Shown here piece by piece: positions 57,360 to 64,000 of a stretch of 64,000 nt of DNA. Made by a program: the position numbers and the translations under genes. How positions within the stretch are numbered: position 1 is the first letter of the stretch; the number at the start of each line of letters is the position of its first letter. The notes under the pieces are model-generated. The model was not told where the DNA came from, did no database searches, and saw nothing but the letters and a program-made list of their open reading frames with translations. The stretch is from Roseovarius salincola. Its GTDB lineage: Bacteria > Pseudomonadota > Alphaproteobacteria > Rhodobacterales > Rhodobacteraceae. The stretch is taken from assembly GCF_026891095.1 (NCBI RefSeq), contig NZ_JAPTNL010000002.1, forward strand, positions 62,001-126,000, in the 5' to 3' direction.

Positions 57360-57394
57360 AAAACAGTGGCAGGCCCCCGAAGGGCCTGTCACTG
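57360..57394 (-). terminator. terminator of the TPR lipoprotein gene
   Basis: A 13-base stem with one G-T pair (CAGTGGCAGGCCC / GGGCCTGTCACTG) and a five-base loop is followed on the minus strand by TTTT. It is 38 bases after the stop codon. Confidence 0.8.
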
Positions 57395-57432
57395 TCAAAA
57401 TTTGGGTGGGGTGGACGCCTGGATCCCAGCAC

Positions 57433-59883
57433 TCACTCTGTCGAGTCAGTGCTTCCCTCGCCATCCTGAATGGTCTTCAGCAGCTCATGGGCTTCCTGGA
57501 TCTGAGGCAGCGGGTTGTCACCCGACAGTTCGATCGCCTTTTGCAAGGTCTTGCGGGCGTCATCCAGACGATCAAGCTCCAGATAGGTCCGGCCCAAGTG
57601 ATATTGCACGAGCGGATCCGTGGGCAGCCCCTCAGCAGCCGGTTCCAGATGCGTGAGCGCCTCGTTCAAGTCACCCCTGCGGAAGGCGATCCAGCCATAG
57701 GTATCCTGCAATGGCGGCACTTCGATTCCACGAAGACGACGGGCGACGGCATAAGCGCGCTCGAGACTTTCGTCGTCGTTGCGGTGGGTGCTGATCAGGC
57801 TGGCAAGATTGTTGGCAACGACAATGTTGTTGCTGTTCTCCTCGTAAAGCGCCTCATAGATCGCGATGGCGCCGTCAAAATCGCGGTCCTGCTCCAGAAG
57901 CTCGGCCTTGAGCATACGGACATTGAACGCCTCGGGCGCCCGCTCTATCTGTTCGTCCAAGATCGCGCGCGCGTCATCCAGTCGATCCTCGGCCCGAAGC
58001 AGCGTATAAAGCGACCGAATGGCCGCATCATTACCCGGATATTCATCCAGCAACGCGCGATAAATCGTTTCGGCCTGGCCGCGTTCATCGGAAATAACAT
58101 GCAGCCCCGCGCGCAAGAAGCGCAAGGCGGGATCGTCGGGCGACTCGGCCAGCTTCTCGTCCACGGTTTCAATCGCCGCATCGGTGTTCCCGGCGCGCAT
58201 CTGGGTCTGAACCAGCGCAGTGATCGCCTGTGCATCCCCTGATGTTTCGGACAGTTCTTCCAGGAAAGCGACCGTATCGTCGAGCCGGTCTTGCTGAAGC
58301 ATCATCTCGGCCTCGAGACCATTGGCGGCAGCCGTCGCCTCGGGTGTTTCAAACGAGCGGAGCTTCCAGATGACGCGCTGCACCTCGTTCCAGTCCTGGT
58401 TGCGGATCTGAAGCGTTCCGCTGGCCTGAAGCAGTTCGAGATTGTCGGGCGACTTGTTGAGCGCTTCTGTCAGAAGCGCGCTGGCCGCCTCGTTACGATT
58501 CTCGGCGGAAAGAAACCGCGCATAGCGCAACGATTCCTCGGGTGCGCCTTCAGAAAGTTCGACCGCAAGCGCATATCTTTCACCAGCGAGGGATCTGTCG
58601 CCCGCCCGTTCATGGGCACGCGCCATCAAGGTCATGACCTCAGGGTCGCGGGGCGCTTGAGAAAGGGCGGTGCGCAGATCGATGATCGCCGCGCCGGGCT
58701 TGTCCTCTTCGATCAGCCAATTGGCGCGCGCCTTGAGCGCCTGTACGTTGCCGGGATCATCTGCGAGAATTTCCTCGATCCGGGCGCGGGCGCCGACATG
58801 GTTGCCGGTTGCCGCCAACATCCGAGCCAGCAGGAATTTTGACCTGTTGCTGTCGGAGGTCGCTTCCTCGATCCCGTCTAAAAGTTCTTCAAGCGTCGCG
58901 ATCGCCTCGTCGCGCCTGCCCTCGTCAAAATTCATCGATGCAAGAATGGCGATATAGGTGGTCGGATCCTCTTCGCTTTCGATCAGGCTCTCCAACTCGG
59001 CGCGTGCAGCGTCATCGCCCTTGGTACGGCGCAGGAATTGCACGACGGCCAGCTTCGCGCCGTCCTCGGCCTCGGGCCGCTGCGCGAGTTCGCGCAGGAA
59101 ACGCTCGGCGCCCTCCATGTCACCCCGTTCGATATACCAGGTGATCAGCATCCGGCGGGCTTCTTCATCGTCGGGGAAGGCCTCGACCATCTTTTCGAGG
59201 GTTTCCCCGACCGCATCCATATCGCCGGCCTGCACATTGGCGCTCAGCTTGATCCGGTGCAGTTCGTAGCTTTCGGGCCGCTGGTCGAGGCCCTCATTTA
59301 TGACTGGAAGCGCCTCGCTCATCTTGCCGCTGTTGGCCAGGTAATCAATAACAACCATCCGGGCGATGAAATTGTCCGGCGCTTCTTCAAGCCGGTTGCG
59401 GGCATCCTCGGCGGCGTCGGCGCGGGCGCCGGCATTCTCGCTGCGGGTTGCATCGCCATAGGCCAGGGCGGTTTCGATCACCTTGACGCGCGGATCCTCG
59501 GGCGCCAGCTTGATCGCGGCCTCGCCGTGGCGGCGCGCCTCTTCCCAGTTGCGGCCATTGATGGCCATCTCGGCCAGCGCGATACGTGCTTCGATCGTGT
59601 CGGGATACTGTTCCACCACGCGCAGGAACTGGCCATAAGCCTCGGACACATCGCCACGTTCCATTTGAGTGCGCGCATAGGCCATGCGCGCGTCCTTGTG
59701 CTGCGGATCGAGCTTGAACACATTTCGGAACTCGACGAATGCGCGGCTGAAATCTCCCTCCGAGAGAAGCTCCATCGCGGTCTCGAAATGCCGCTGGGCA
59801 CGCTCCTCAGAGGTTTCGCATCCGGACAGCGTGAGCGCAGCTGTCAATACAAGGGCTGTCAATGTAGCGGAACGTCGGCGCAT
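57433..59883 (-). CDS. TPR-repeat lipoprotein of the exosortase/PEP-CTERM system (PrsT-like)
   Basis: An 816-residue lipoprotein with lipobox TLSGC (Cys22) and about twenty tetratricopeptide repeats covering almost the whole chain, starting RAQRHFETAMELLSEGDFSRA. Size, N-terminal lipidation and locus match the PEP-CTERM-system TPR lipoprotein PrsT, thought to organise polysaccharide or sorting machinery in the periplasm. The start may be 59883 or the ATG 12 bases earlier (59895). It lies downstream of the sugar transferase, separated by a hairpin, and has a strong terminator. Confidence 0.85.
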   Translation of the reverse strand: MRRRSATLTALVLTAALTLSGCETSEERAQRHFETAMELLSEGDFSRAFVEFRNVFKLDPQHKDARMAYARTQMERGDVSEAYGQFLRVVEQYPDTIEARIALAEMAINGRNWEEARRHGEAAIKLAPEDPRVKVIETALAYGDATRSENAGARADAAEDARNRLEEAPDNFIARMVVIDYLANSGKMSEALPVINEGLDQRPESYELHRIKLSANVQAGDMDAVGETLEKMVEAFPDDEEARRMLITWYIERGDMEGAERFLRELAQRPEAEDGAKLAVVQFLRRTKGDDAARAELESLIESEEDPTTYIAILASMNFDEGRRDEAIATLEELLDGIEEATSDSNRSKFLLARMLAATGNHVGARARIEEILADDPGNVQALKARANWLIEEDKPGAAIIDLRTALSQAPRDPEVMTLMARAHERAGDRSLAGERYALAVELSEGAPEESLRYARFLSAENRNEAASALLTEALNKSPDNLELLQASGTLQIRNQDWNEVQRVIWKLRSFETPEATAAANGLEAEMMLQQDRLDDTVAFLEELSETSGDAQAITALVQTQMRAGNTDAAIETVDEKLAESPDDPALRFLRAGLHVISDERGQAETIYRALLDEYPGNDAAIRSLYTLLRAEDRLDDARAILDEQIERAPEAFNVRMLKAELLEQDRDFDGAIAIYEALYEENSNNIVVANNLASLISTHRNDDESLERAYAVARRLRGIEVPPLQDTYGWIAFRRGDLNEALTHLEPAAEGLPTDPLVQYHLGRTYLELDRLDDARKTLQKAIELSGDNPLPQIQEAHELLKTIQDGEGSTDSTE

Positions 59884-59957
59884 TGGGTGTTCCATTTTCA
59901 GAAGGGTTTTTGATTTCTGCCAACTCAAACTGGCAATTTAGAGGCATTTAACAGCGT

Positions 59958-59990
59958 AAGACCGCTTGCGTCGATTTCGCAAACGGTCTT
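59958..59990 (-). terminator. hairpin between the sugar transferase and TPR lipoprotein genes
   Basis: Stem AAGACCG / CGGTCTT, then one mismatch, then TTGCG / CGCAA around a seven-base loop. It begins 22 bases after the sugar transferase stop. No good T-run follows on the minus strand, so it may attenuate or stabilise the transcript. Confidence 0.5.
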
Positions 59991-60012
59991 GTTGTTCCTT
60001 CCGGGAGGCTTG

Positions 60013-60705
60013 TCAGCATCCCGTTCCACGCAGCACGACCGTGACAGTCGACGCGAGAACCGTCAGGTCAGTACCAAGGCTCACGTCTTCAAAGTAGCGA
60101 TCATCGAAATCGGCGCGCGCGGCGAAAGTCGTCTCGTTGCGGTCCGAAATCTGCCAGTAACCGGTAATACCCGGTCGCATGGAGTAGTAGGTGACTCCGG
60201 GATAAAGGGCCTTCTGATCGGGCATCATCGGGCGCGGCCCCACAAGGCTCATATCACCGATAAAAACATTCCATAGCTGCGGCAGCTCGTCCAGGGATGT
60301 CTTGCGCAGGATGCGCCCAAGCCGCGTGACCCGCGGATCATGTGTCAGCTTCTGTTTATGATCCCACTCGGCACGGGCCTCGGCATCGGCCTCAAGATGC
60401 GCGTTCAGCCGCGTATCGGCATCATGCACCATGCTGCGCAGCTTCCACATGTGGAACAGGCGTCCATCCTTGCCGATCCGGGCCTGCTTGTAGAAAGGGT
60501 TCCGGCCATCCAGCGAAATTGCGATGGCAAGGATGGCAATGAAAGGAACGACAATCGGCGCCGCCACGATCACGAGAGCGATATCAAGGACACTTTTGAA
60601 AAACCGGCGATAAAGATTGGAGTGGCGCTTATGAGAGCCGGTAATGCGAGGGCGAATTCTGATAACGCTCAGATCCGTGGAAAAGTTCTTTTCCTGAATT
60701 GTCAT
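60013..60705 (-). CDS. ExoY-like undecaprenyl-phosphate sugar-phosphotransferase
   Basis: A 230-residue polyprenol-phosphate hexose-1-phosphate transferase that starts repeat-unit synthesis on the lipid carrier. A membrane segment at about residues 39-63 precedes the catalytic core: [47 protein letters not shown] (with catalytic Asp-Glu) and [15 protein letters not shown]. It lacks the N-terminal CoA-binding-like and helical domains of WbaP, so it is ExoY-like. The ATG at 60705 is preferred (AGGAAG upstream). It is divergent from the ATPase gene. Confidence 0.93.
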   Translation of the reverse strand: MTIQEKNFSTDLSVIRIRPRITGSHKRHSNLYRRFFKSVLDIALVIVAAPIVVPFIAILAIAISLDGRNPFYKQARIGKDGRLFHMWKLRSMVHDADTRLNAHLEADAEARAEWDHKQKLTHDPRVTRLGRILRKTSLDELPQLWNVFIGDMSLVGPRPMMPDQKALYPGVTYYSMRPGITGYWQISDRNETTFAARADFDDRYFEDVSLGTDLTVLASTVTVVLRGTGC

Positions 60706-61235
60706 AACAATAGGCTTCCTCAAAATAGCTTCGGACCTCAAACGCGGTCCTTGGCGAAAGGTTCAATAGCCTGCTCGAACTAGAATTTTTGGCTCGGAAG
60801 GCAGAAAGACCGAGAATTATAAGTATTTGAAAACGGGGCAGCACTCGTGAATGAACACAGGCTAGCACCCGAGGAAGAGTCGCGCAAAGGATTAACGGAG
60901 GAATACATCCACAGGGCTGAGTGCGGCACCCGCCCCGACAACCTCAAGTGTATTATTGTTCAACACTTGTGACAAATACAAGCGTGAGCCGGGATTGTGT
61001 CGTGAATGTGGCGAGTTGCGATCATCAATATGGCCAAATTCAGGCGCGCAGGTCCGAATCATGTCAGCATTTCCACGAACCATCCGCGTGCGTCCCTGAC
61101 AGCGACATGAAATCACCGCAGAGCCGGCCTTTTATGGACAAAGCGGCGATATAGGAGTTGAATCGTATTGTATCAGTTTTCCGGTCTGCGCCAGTAGCTT
61201 GGCCGAAAGTGTTTTATTCAGTTTAAAGGATCGCC
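60706..61235. other. divergent intergenic region of the polysaccharide locus
   Basis: This 530-base non-coding interval lies between the sugar transferase and the ATPase gene. It carries overlapping inverted repeats at 60945-60982, a TGAATGTGGCGA 12-mer (at about 61003), A/T-rich stretches near 60780-60840 and 61160-61220, and no convincing gene. Confidence 0.55.
60945..60982. promoter_or_regulatory. overlapping inverted repeats in the polysaccharide locus
   Basis: CAAGTGT-N11-ACACTTG (60945-60969) overlaps CTTGT-N7-ACAAG (60966-60982). Two shared half-sites suggest a cooperative operator controlling one or both divergent genes. Confidence 0.45.
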
Positions 61236-62435
61236 ATGTATAGCGACGACACTTCGACACGACAGATTGGCAAACCTTTGGTAGAGGCGGGATCGCGCAT
61301 CCGCGTGCGTATCAAGGAACGCGTCATGGCATTGAAGGATCGCAAGCGCGCTCCTGCCCCGACACAGCATCAATCGCAACCCCGGATGCCACATTCCGAC
61401 GTCGCGCTACTGTTTCGAAGCGTCCGCAAGGCTTGCAACGGGACTCTGCGCAATGCCGGCGCGCGGCAGCGCAGCAATCTTTCGGCGGTCAAAGCCCCGG
61501 TTGATCGTGGCGTATCGGATCAACACGGTTTCAAATCGGTGGATGGAACAGGTGATTCAAGTTACATGGGCGACATGAACGGCGCGCTGAATATTTATAC
61601 AAGCCATTTTGGCCTCACGGCCCGTCCCTTTACCCTGGTGCCGGACCCTGACTTCCTTTTCTGGTCAGCGGCGCACACACGCGCCTACACCATGCTTGAA
61701 TATGGCACGCTGACGGGATCCCCGATCACCCTGATCACCGGCGAGGTTGGGGCAGGCAAGACCACGCTCTTGCACAAGTTTCTCAAGGGGATCAGCGATG
61801 ATGTGAAAATCGGCCTCGTGTCCAATGCCAGCGGCTCGCGCGGCGAGTTGCTGCGCTGGGTGCTGATGGCGCTGGACCAACCAGCCGACAGGAACGCCAC
61901 CTATGTCGATCTGTTCGATGCCTTCCAGCGATATCTGATCGAGGAATATTCTCATGGCCACCGGGTGATCCTGATCATCGACGAGGCCCAGAATCTGAGC
62001 ATCGAGTCCCTTGAAGAACTTCGGATGTTCACCAACATCAATTCCAACAAGGACGAGTTGCTGCAACTGGTGCTGGTCGGACAGCCCGAACTGCGTGACA
62101 CGATCCGCCGCCCGGACCTCAAGCAGTTCGCACAGCGAATCGCCGCCAGTTTTCATTTGAACGCGATGAACGAGAAAACCGTTATTTCCTATATCGCGCA
62201 CAGGCTGCGCGTTGCGGGGGCAAGCCGAAATCTTTTTGCCGAAGCCGCCTGCAAGCTTATTCACCAGCAAAGCGGCGGAGTGCCGCGTCTGGTCAACCAG
62301 TTGTGCGACCTTTCAATGGTTTATGCCTTTACCAAGGATCAGAAGACGGTAACTCTGGCAACCGTCCAGGAAGTTCTTGATGATGGCACTTTTTTTGCGG
62401 CCGGTTCCATTTCTGACAATGACGAGAGGGCTTGA
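61236..62435 (+). CDS. ExeA-like AAA ATPase of the exosortase/PEP-CTERM polysaccharide locus
   Basis: A 399-residue protein with a basic, disordered N-terminal extension (about 1-116) followed by an AAA ATPase domain: Walker A GEVGAGKTTLLH (residues 169-180), Walker B VILIIDEAQNL, and TNINSNKDELLQLVLVGQPELRD. This is the ExeA/GspA type named as the PEP-CTERM-locus secretion ATPase. The ATG at 61236 has AAAGGA five bases upstream; a start at Met111 would remove the extension. The next gene overlaps its stop by four bases. Confidence 0.88.
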   Translation: MYSDDTSTRQIGKPLVEAGSRIRVRIKERVMALKDRKRAPAPTQHQSQPRMPHSDVALLFRSVRKACNGTLRNAGARQRSNLSAVKAPVDRGVSDQHGFKSVDGTGDSSYMGDMNGALNIYTSHFGLTARPFTLVPDPDFLFWSAAHTRAYTMLEYGTLTGSPITLITGEVGAGKTTLLHKFLKGISDDVKIGLVSNASGSRGELLRWVLMALDQPADRNATYVDLFDAFQRYLIEEYSHGHRVILIIDEAQNLSIESLEELRMFTNINSNKDELLQLVLVGQPELRDTIRRPDLKQFAQRIAASFHLNAMNEKTVISYIAHRLRVAGASRNLFAEAACKLIHQQSGGVPRLVNQLCDLSMVYAFTKDQKTVTLATVQEVLDDGTFFAAGSISDNDERA

Positions 62436-63994
62436 TGCTCCCTGATTTCAAATTCTTGTTTTCGCTCTTTCTGCGACGACTTCATTACTTCTTGATCGTT
62501 GCGCTGGCGGTCGCCGCTTTCGGCTTGACCGTGGCCTACACATTGCCGCCCAGCTACAGCGCCCGCGCGACACTTCTGGTCGAGTCGCCGCAGATTCCCG
62601 ATGACATGGCCGAGTCCACGGTCCGGGCCGGAACCGACGAGGTCTTGCAGATCATCGCCCAGCGCATCCAGACCCGTGCCAAACTACTGGATATCGCGCG
62701 CGAGTTCGATGTCTACAGCGATCGGCCGGATATCAGCGCTGATGACCTCGTCAACGACATGCGAAGCCGCATCGCCATCGACCTGCCAAGGCGGCGCGAT
62801 GCGGCCTCGTTCGTCTACGTGTCTTTCAGATCGGATTCCGGTCAAATGTCAGCCGAGGTCACCAACGAGCTGGTGACTCGCATTCTGGATGAGAACCGGC
62901 GTCTGCGGACCTCGGTCACAGGCCAGACGCTCGAATTCTTCAAGCAGGAAGTCGCTCGGCTGGATCAGGAAATGTCGGAACAGGGCGCCAAGATTCTTAA
63001 ATTCAAGAGGAATAATCAGGGCGCACTGCCCGACAGCCTTGATTTCAGACGCAGCCGTCAGGCGTCGGTGCAGGAACGCGTCCTGCAAATGGAGCGTGAA
63101 CTTTCGGCACTGCGCGATCGCCGCGCTCGGCTGACCGATCTTTATGAGCGCACTGGCGAGGTAGCGACAGACGCCGAGGACCTGACGCCGGAAGAAACTC
63201 GTCTCCAGGAGCTCAGAAACCAGCTGGCATCGGCCCTCGTCCTCTATTCGGACCAGAACCCGCGGGTCAAGGCGCTGCGCGCGCAGGTCGAAGCAGCCGA
63301 AAAGATCGTGATGGAACAGCGTCGCCGGAAAGGCGAAGGTAACGAGGCTCTATCGGCCTACGAAATCCAGCTGGCCGATCTCGACGCCCAGATGGAATAT
63401 ATCCTCGAGGAGAAAGCGTCGCTGGTTGAGGAGCTGACAGCCCTCGAGGAATCCATCGACGCGACGCCGCAGAACGCTATTTTCCTCGGCACCCTGGAAC
63501 GGAATTACGAGAATCTCCAAGTGCAGTACCAGCAGGCCACACGTGATCTGGCCGCGGCCCGCACCGGTGACCAGATCGAGGCGCAGTCGCGGGGTCAACG
63601 GATTGCAGTCGTCGAACAGGCGACGGTTCCGCGAGCGCCTACCAGCCCGCCGCGGAAAAAAATCGCAGCGGCAGGCGTGGCAGGTGGTATAGGTCTCGGC
63701 GCGGCCTTCGTGGTCCTCATCGAGATGCTGAACCGTTCCGTCCGCCGCCCAGCGGATCTGACGAACCGGCTGGGCATCACGCCCTTCGTGTCGATCCCCT
63801 ACATTCGCACACGACGTCAGACGATCATCCGTCGGACCATTATCATTACCGCATTGATCATCGTCACGGTGGGGATCCCCGTTGGGCTCTACCTCGTTCA
63901 TTTATTGTATTTGCCGATGGATCTCCTGATCGAGAAGGGCCTCGAGAAAACCGGCCTTTCAGACATCGTCGAGCAGATCCGAAGCGCATTCTAG
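62432..63994 (+). CDS. Wzz-like polysaccharide chain-length determinant protein
   Basis: A 520-residue inner-membrane protein of the Wzz/GNVR type. One N-terminal transmembrane helix (about 17-38) is followed by a periplasmic part with PSYSARATLLVESP and long coiled coils (about 160-360). A C-terminal pair of hydrophobic segments (about 408-430 and 468-492) and the RRPADLTNRLGITPFVSIPYI juxtamembrane stretch complete the family layout. No tyrosine-kinase domain is fused. It is coupled to the ATPase gene (ATGA) and ends close to the right edge, so the operon probably continues beyond. Confidence 0.9.
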   Translation: MMLPDFKFLFSLFLRRLHYFLIVALAVAAFGLTVAYTLPPSYSARATLLVESPQIPDDMAESTVRAGTDEVLQIIAQRIQTRAKLLDIAREFDVYSDRPDISADDLVNDMRSRIAIDLPRRRDAASFVYVSFRSDSGQMSAEVTNELVTRILDENRRLRTSVTGQTLEFFKQEVARLDQEMSEQGAKILKFKRNNQGALPDSLDFRRSRQASVQERVLQMERELSALRDRRARLTDLYERTGEVATDAEDLTPEETRLQELRNQLASALVLYSDQNPRVKALRAQVEAAEKIVMEQRRRKGEGNEALSAYEIQLADLDAQMEYILEEKASLVEELTALEESIDATPQNAIFLGTLERNYENLQVQYQQATRDLAAARTGDQIEAQSRGQRIAVVEQATVPRAPTSPPRKKIAAAGVAGGIGLGAAFVVLIEMLNRSVRRPADLTNRLGITPFVSIPYIRTRRQTIIRRTIIITALIIVTVGIPVGLYLVHLLYLPMDLLIEKGLEKTGLSDIVEQIRSAF

Positions 63995-64000
63995 GCAAGG

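Larger units (their letters stand above)
57110..57432. other. convergent intergenic region with two terminators
   Basis: This 323-base gap lies between the convergent VPLPA-CTERM gene and the TPR lipoprotein gene. Terminators stand at both ends (57141-57169 and 57360-57394); the middle holds nothing recognisable. Confidence 0.6.

Noticed and set aside
60892..61116. 74-codon minus-strand frame in the divergent polysaccharide intergenic region
   Set aside because: No ribosome binding site, no recognisable motif, and it overlaps the inverted repeats; likely chance.

Overview
The window looks like a contiguous chromosomal segment of an alphaproteobacterium of the order Rhodobacterales (Rhodobacteraceae/Roseobacter-type). 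The evidence is high-GC coding sequence throughout, the alphaproteobacterial neighbourhoods hemD-mic60-hemY and ubiB/ubiE-mutM-ech-rpsT-dnaA-dnaN-recF-gyrB, a BamF-type (DUF3035) lipoprotein, an SDHAF4-like (DUF1674) protein, and a VPLPA-CTERM sorting signal. No transposase, phage gene, CRISPR array or rRNA operon was seen. Genus and species cannot be fixed from this sequence alone.

Positions 1-16100 hold mostly housekeeping genes: the end of hflK, then hflC, a DUF2065 gene and a DegP/Do protease (membrane and periplasmic quality control); on the other strand rbfA, a secreted phosphodiester-glycosidase-like protein, truB and a DUF1643 gene; then dapB, a 59-residue SDHAF4-like gene, rsmB, a heparinase II/III-like gene, purH, lspA, the BamF-like lipoprotein and a pair of M16 peptidases of which only the first keeps the zinc motif. 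Positions 16134-28900 are the replication/repair/ubiquinone block: gyrB, LysE and VOC genes inserted after recF, recF, dnaN, dnaA, rpsT, ech and mutM on the minus strand, then ubiE-ubiB on the plus strand.

Positions 28999-33200 carry a YjbH/YjbF exopolysaccharide-type pair with a convergent GfcA/YjbE-like small exported protein, and a phosphotransferase. Positions 33256-36422 are a small flagellar island: flgD and fliK on one strand, a FlgJ-like rod-binding protein and FlgN on the other. A methyltransferase and tRNA-Thr(CGT) follow, then hemY-mic60-hemD facing tsaD-gpsA-yciI-EVE, a DUF2853 gene, ahcY, an HD hydrolase and a metallophosphatase.

Positions 48152-52776 encode a type I secretion ABC transporter, its HlyD adaptor and a NodT-type outer-membrane lipoprotein, with no recognisable substrate gene in the window. 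From 53541 to the right edge lies a polysaccharide locus of the exosortase/PEP-CTERM-associated type: outer-membrane beta-barrel, Wza-like export protein, small membrane protein, VPLPA-CTERM cargo protein, giant TPR lipoprotein (PrsT-like), ExoY-like initiating sugar transferase, ExeA-like ATPase and a Wzz-like chain-length protein. The exosortase itself and most glycosyltransferases are not in the window and presumably lie beyond its right edge. This locus and the YjbH/GfcA-like set are the most interesting accessory systems here.
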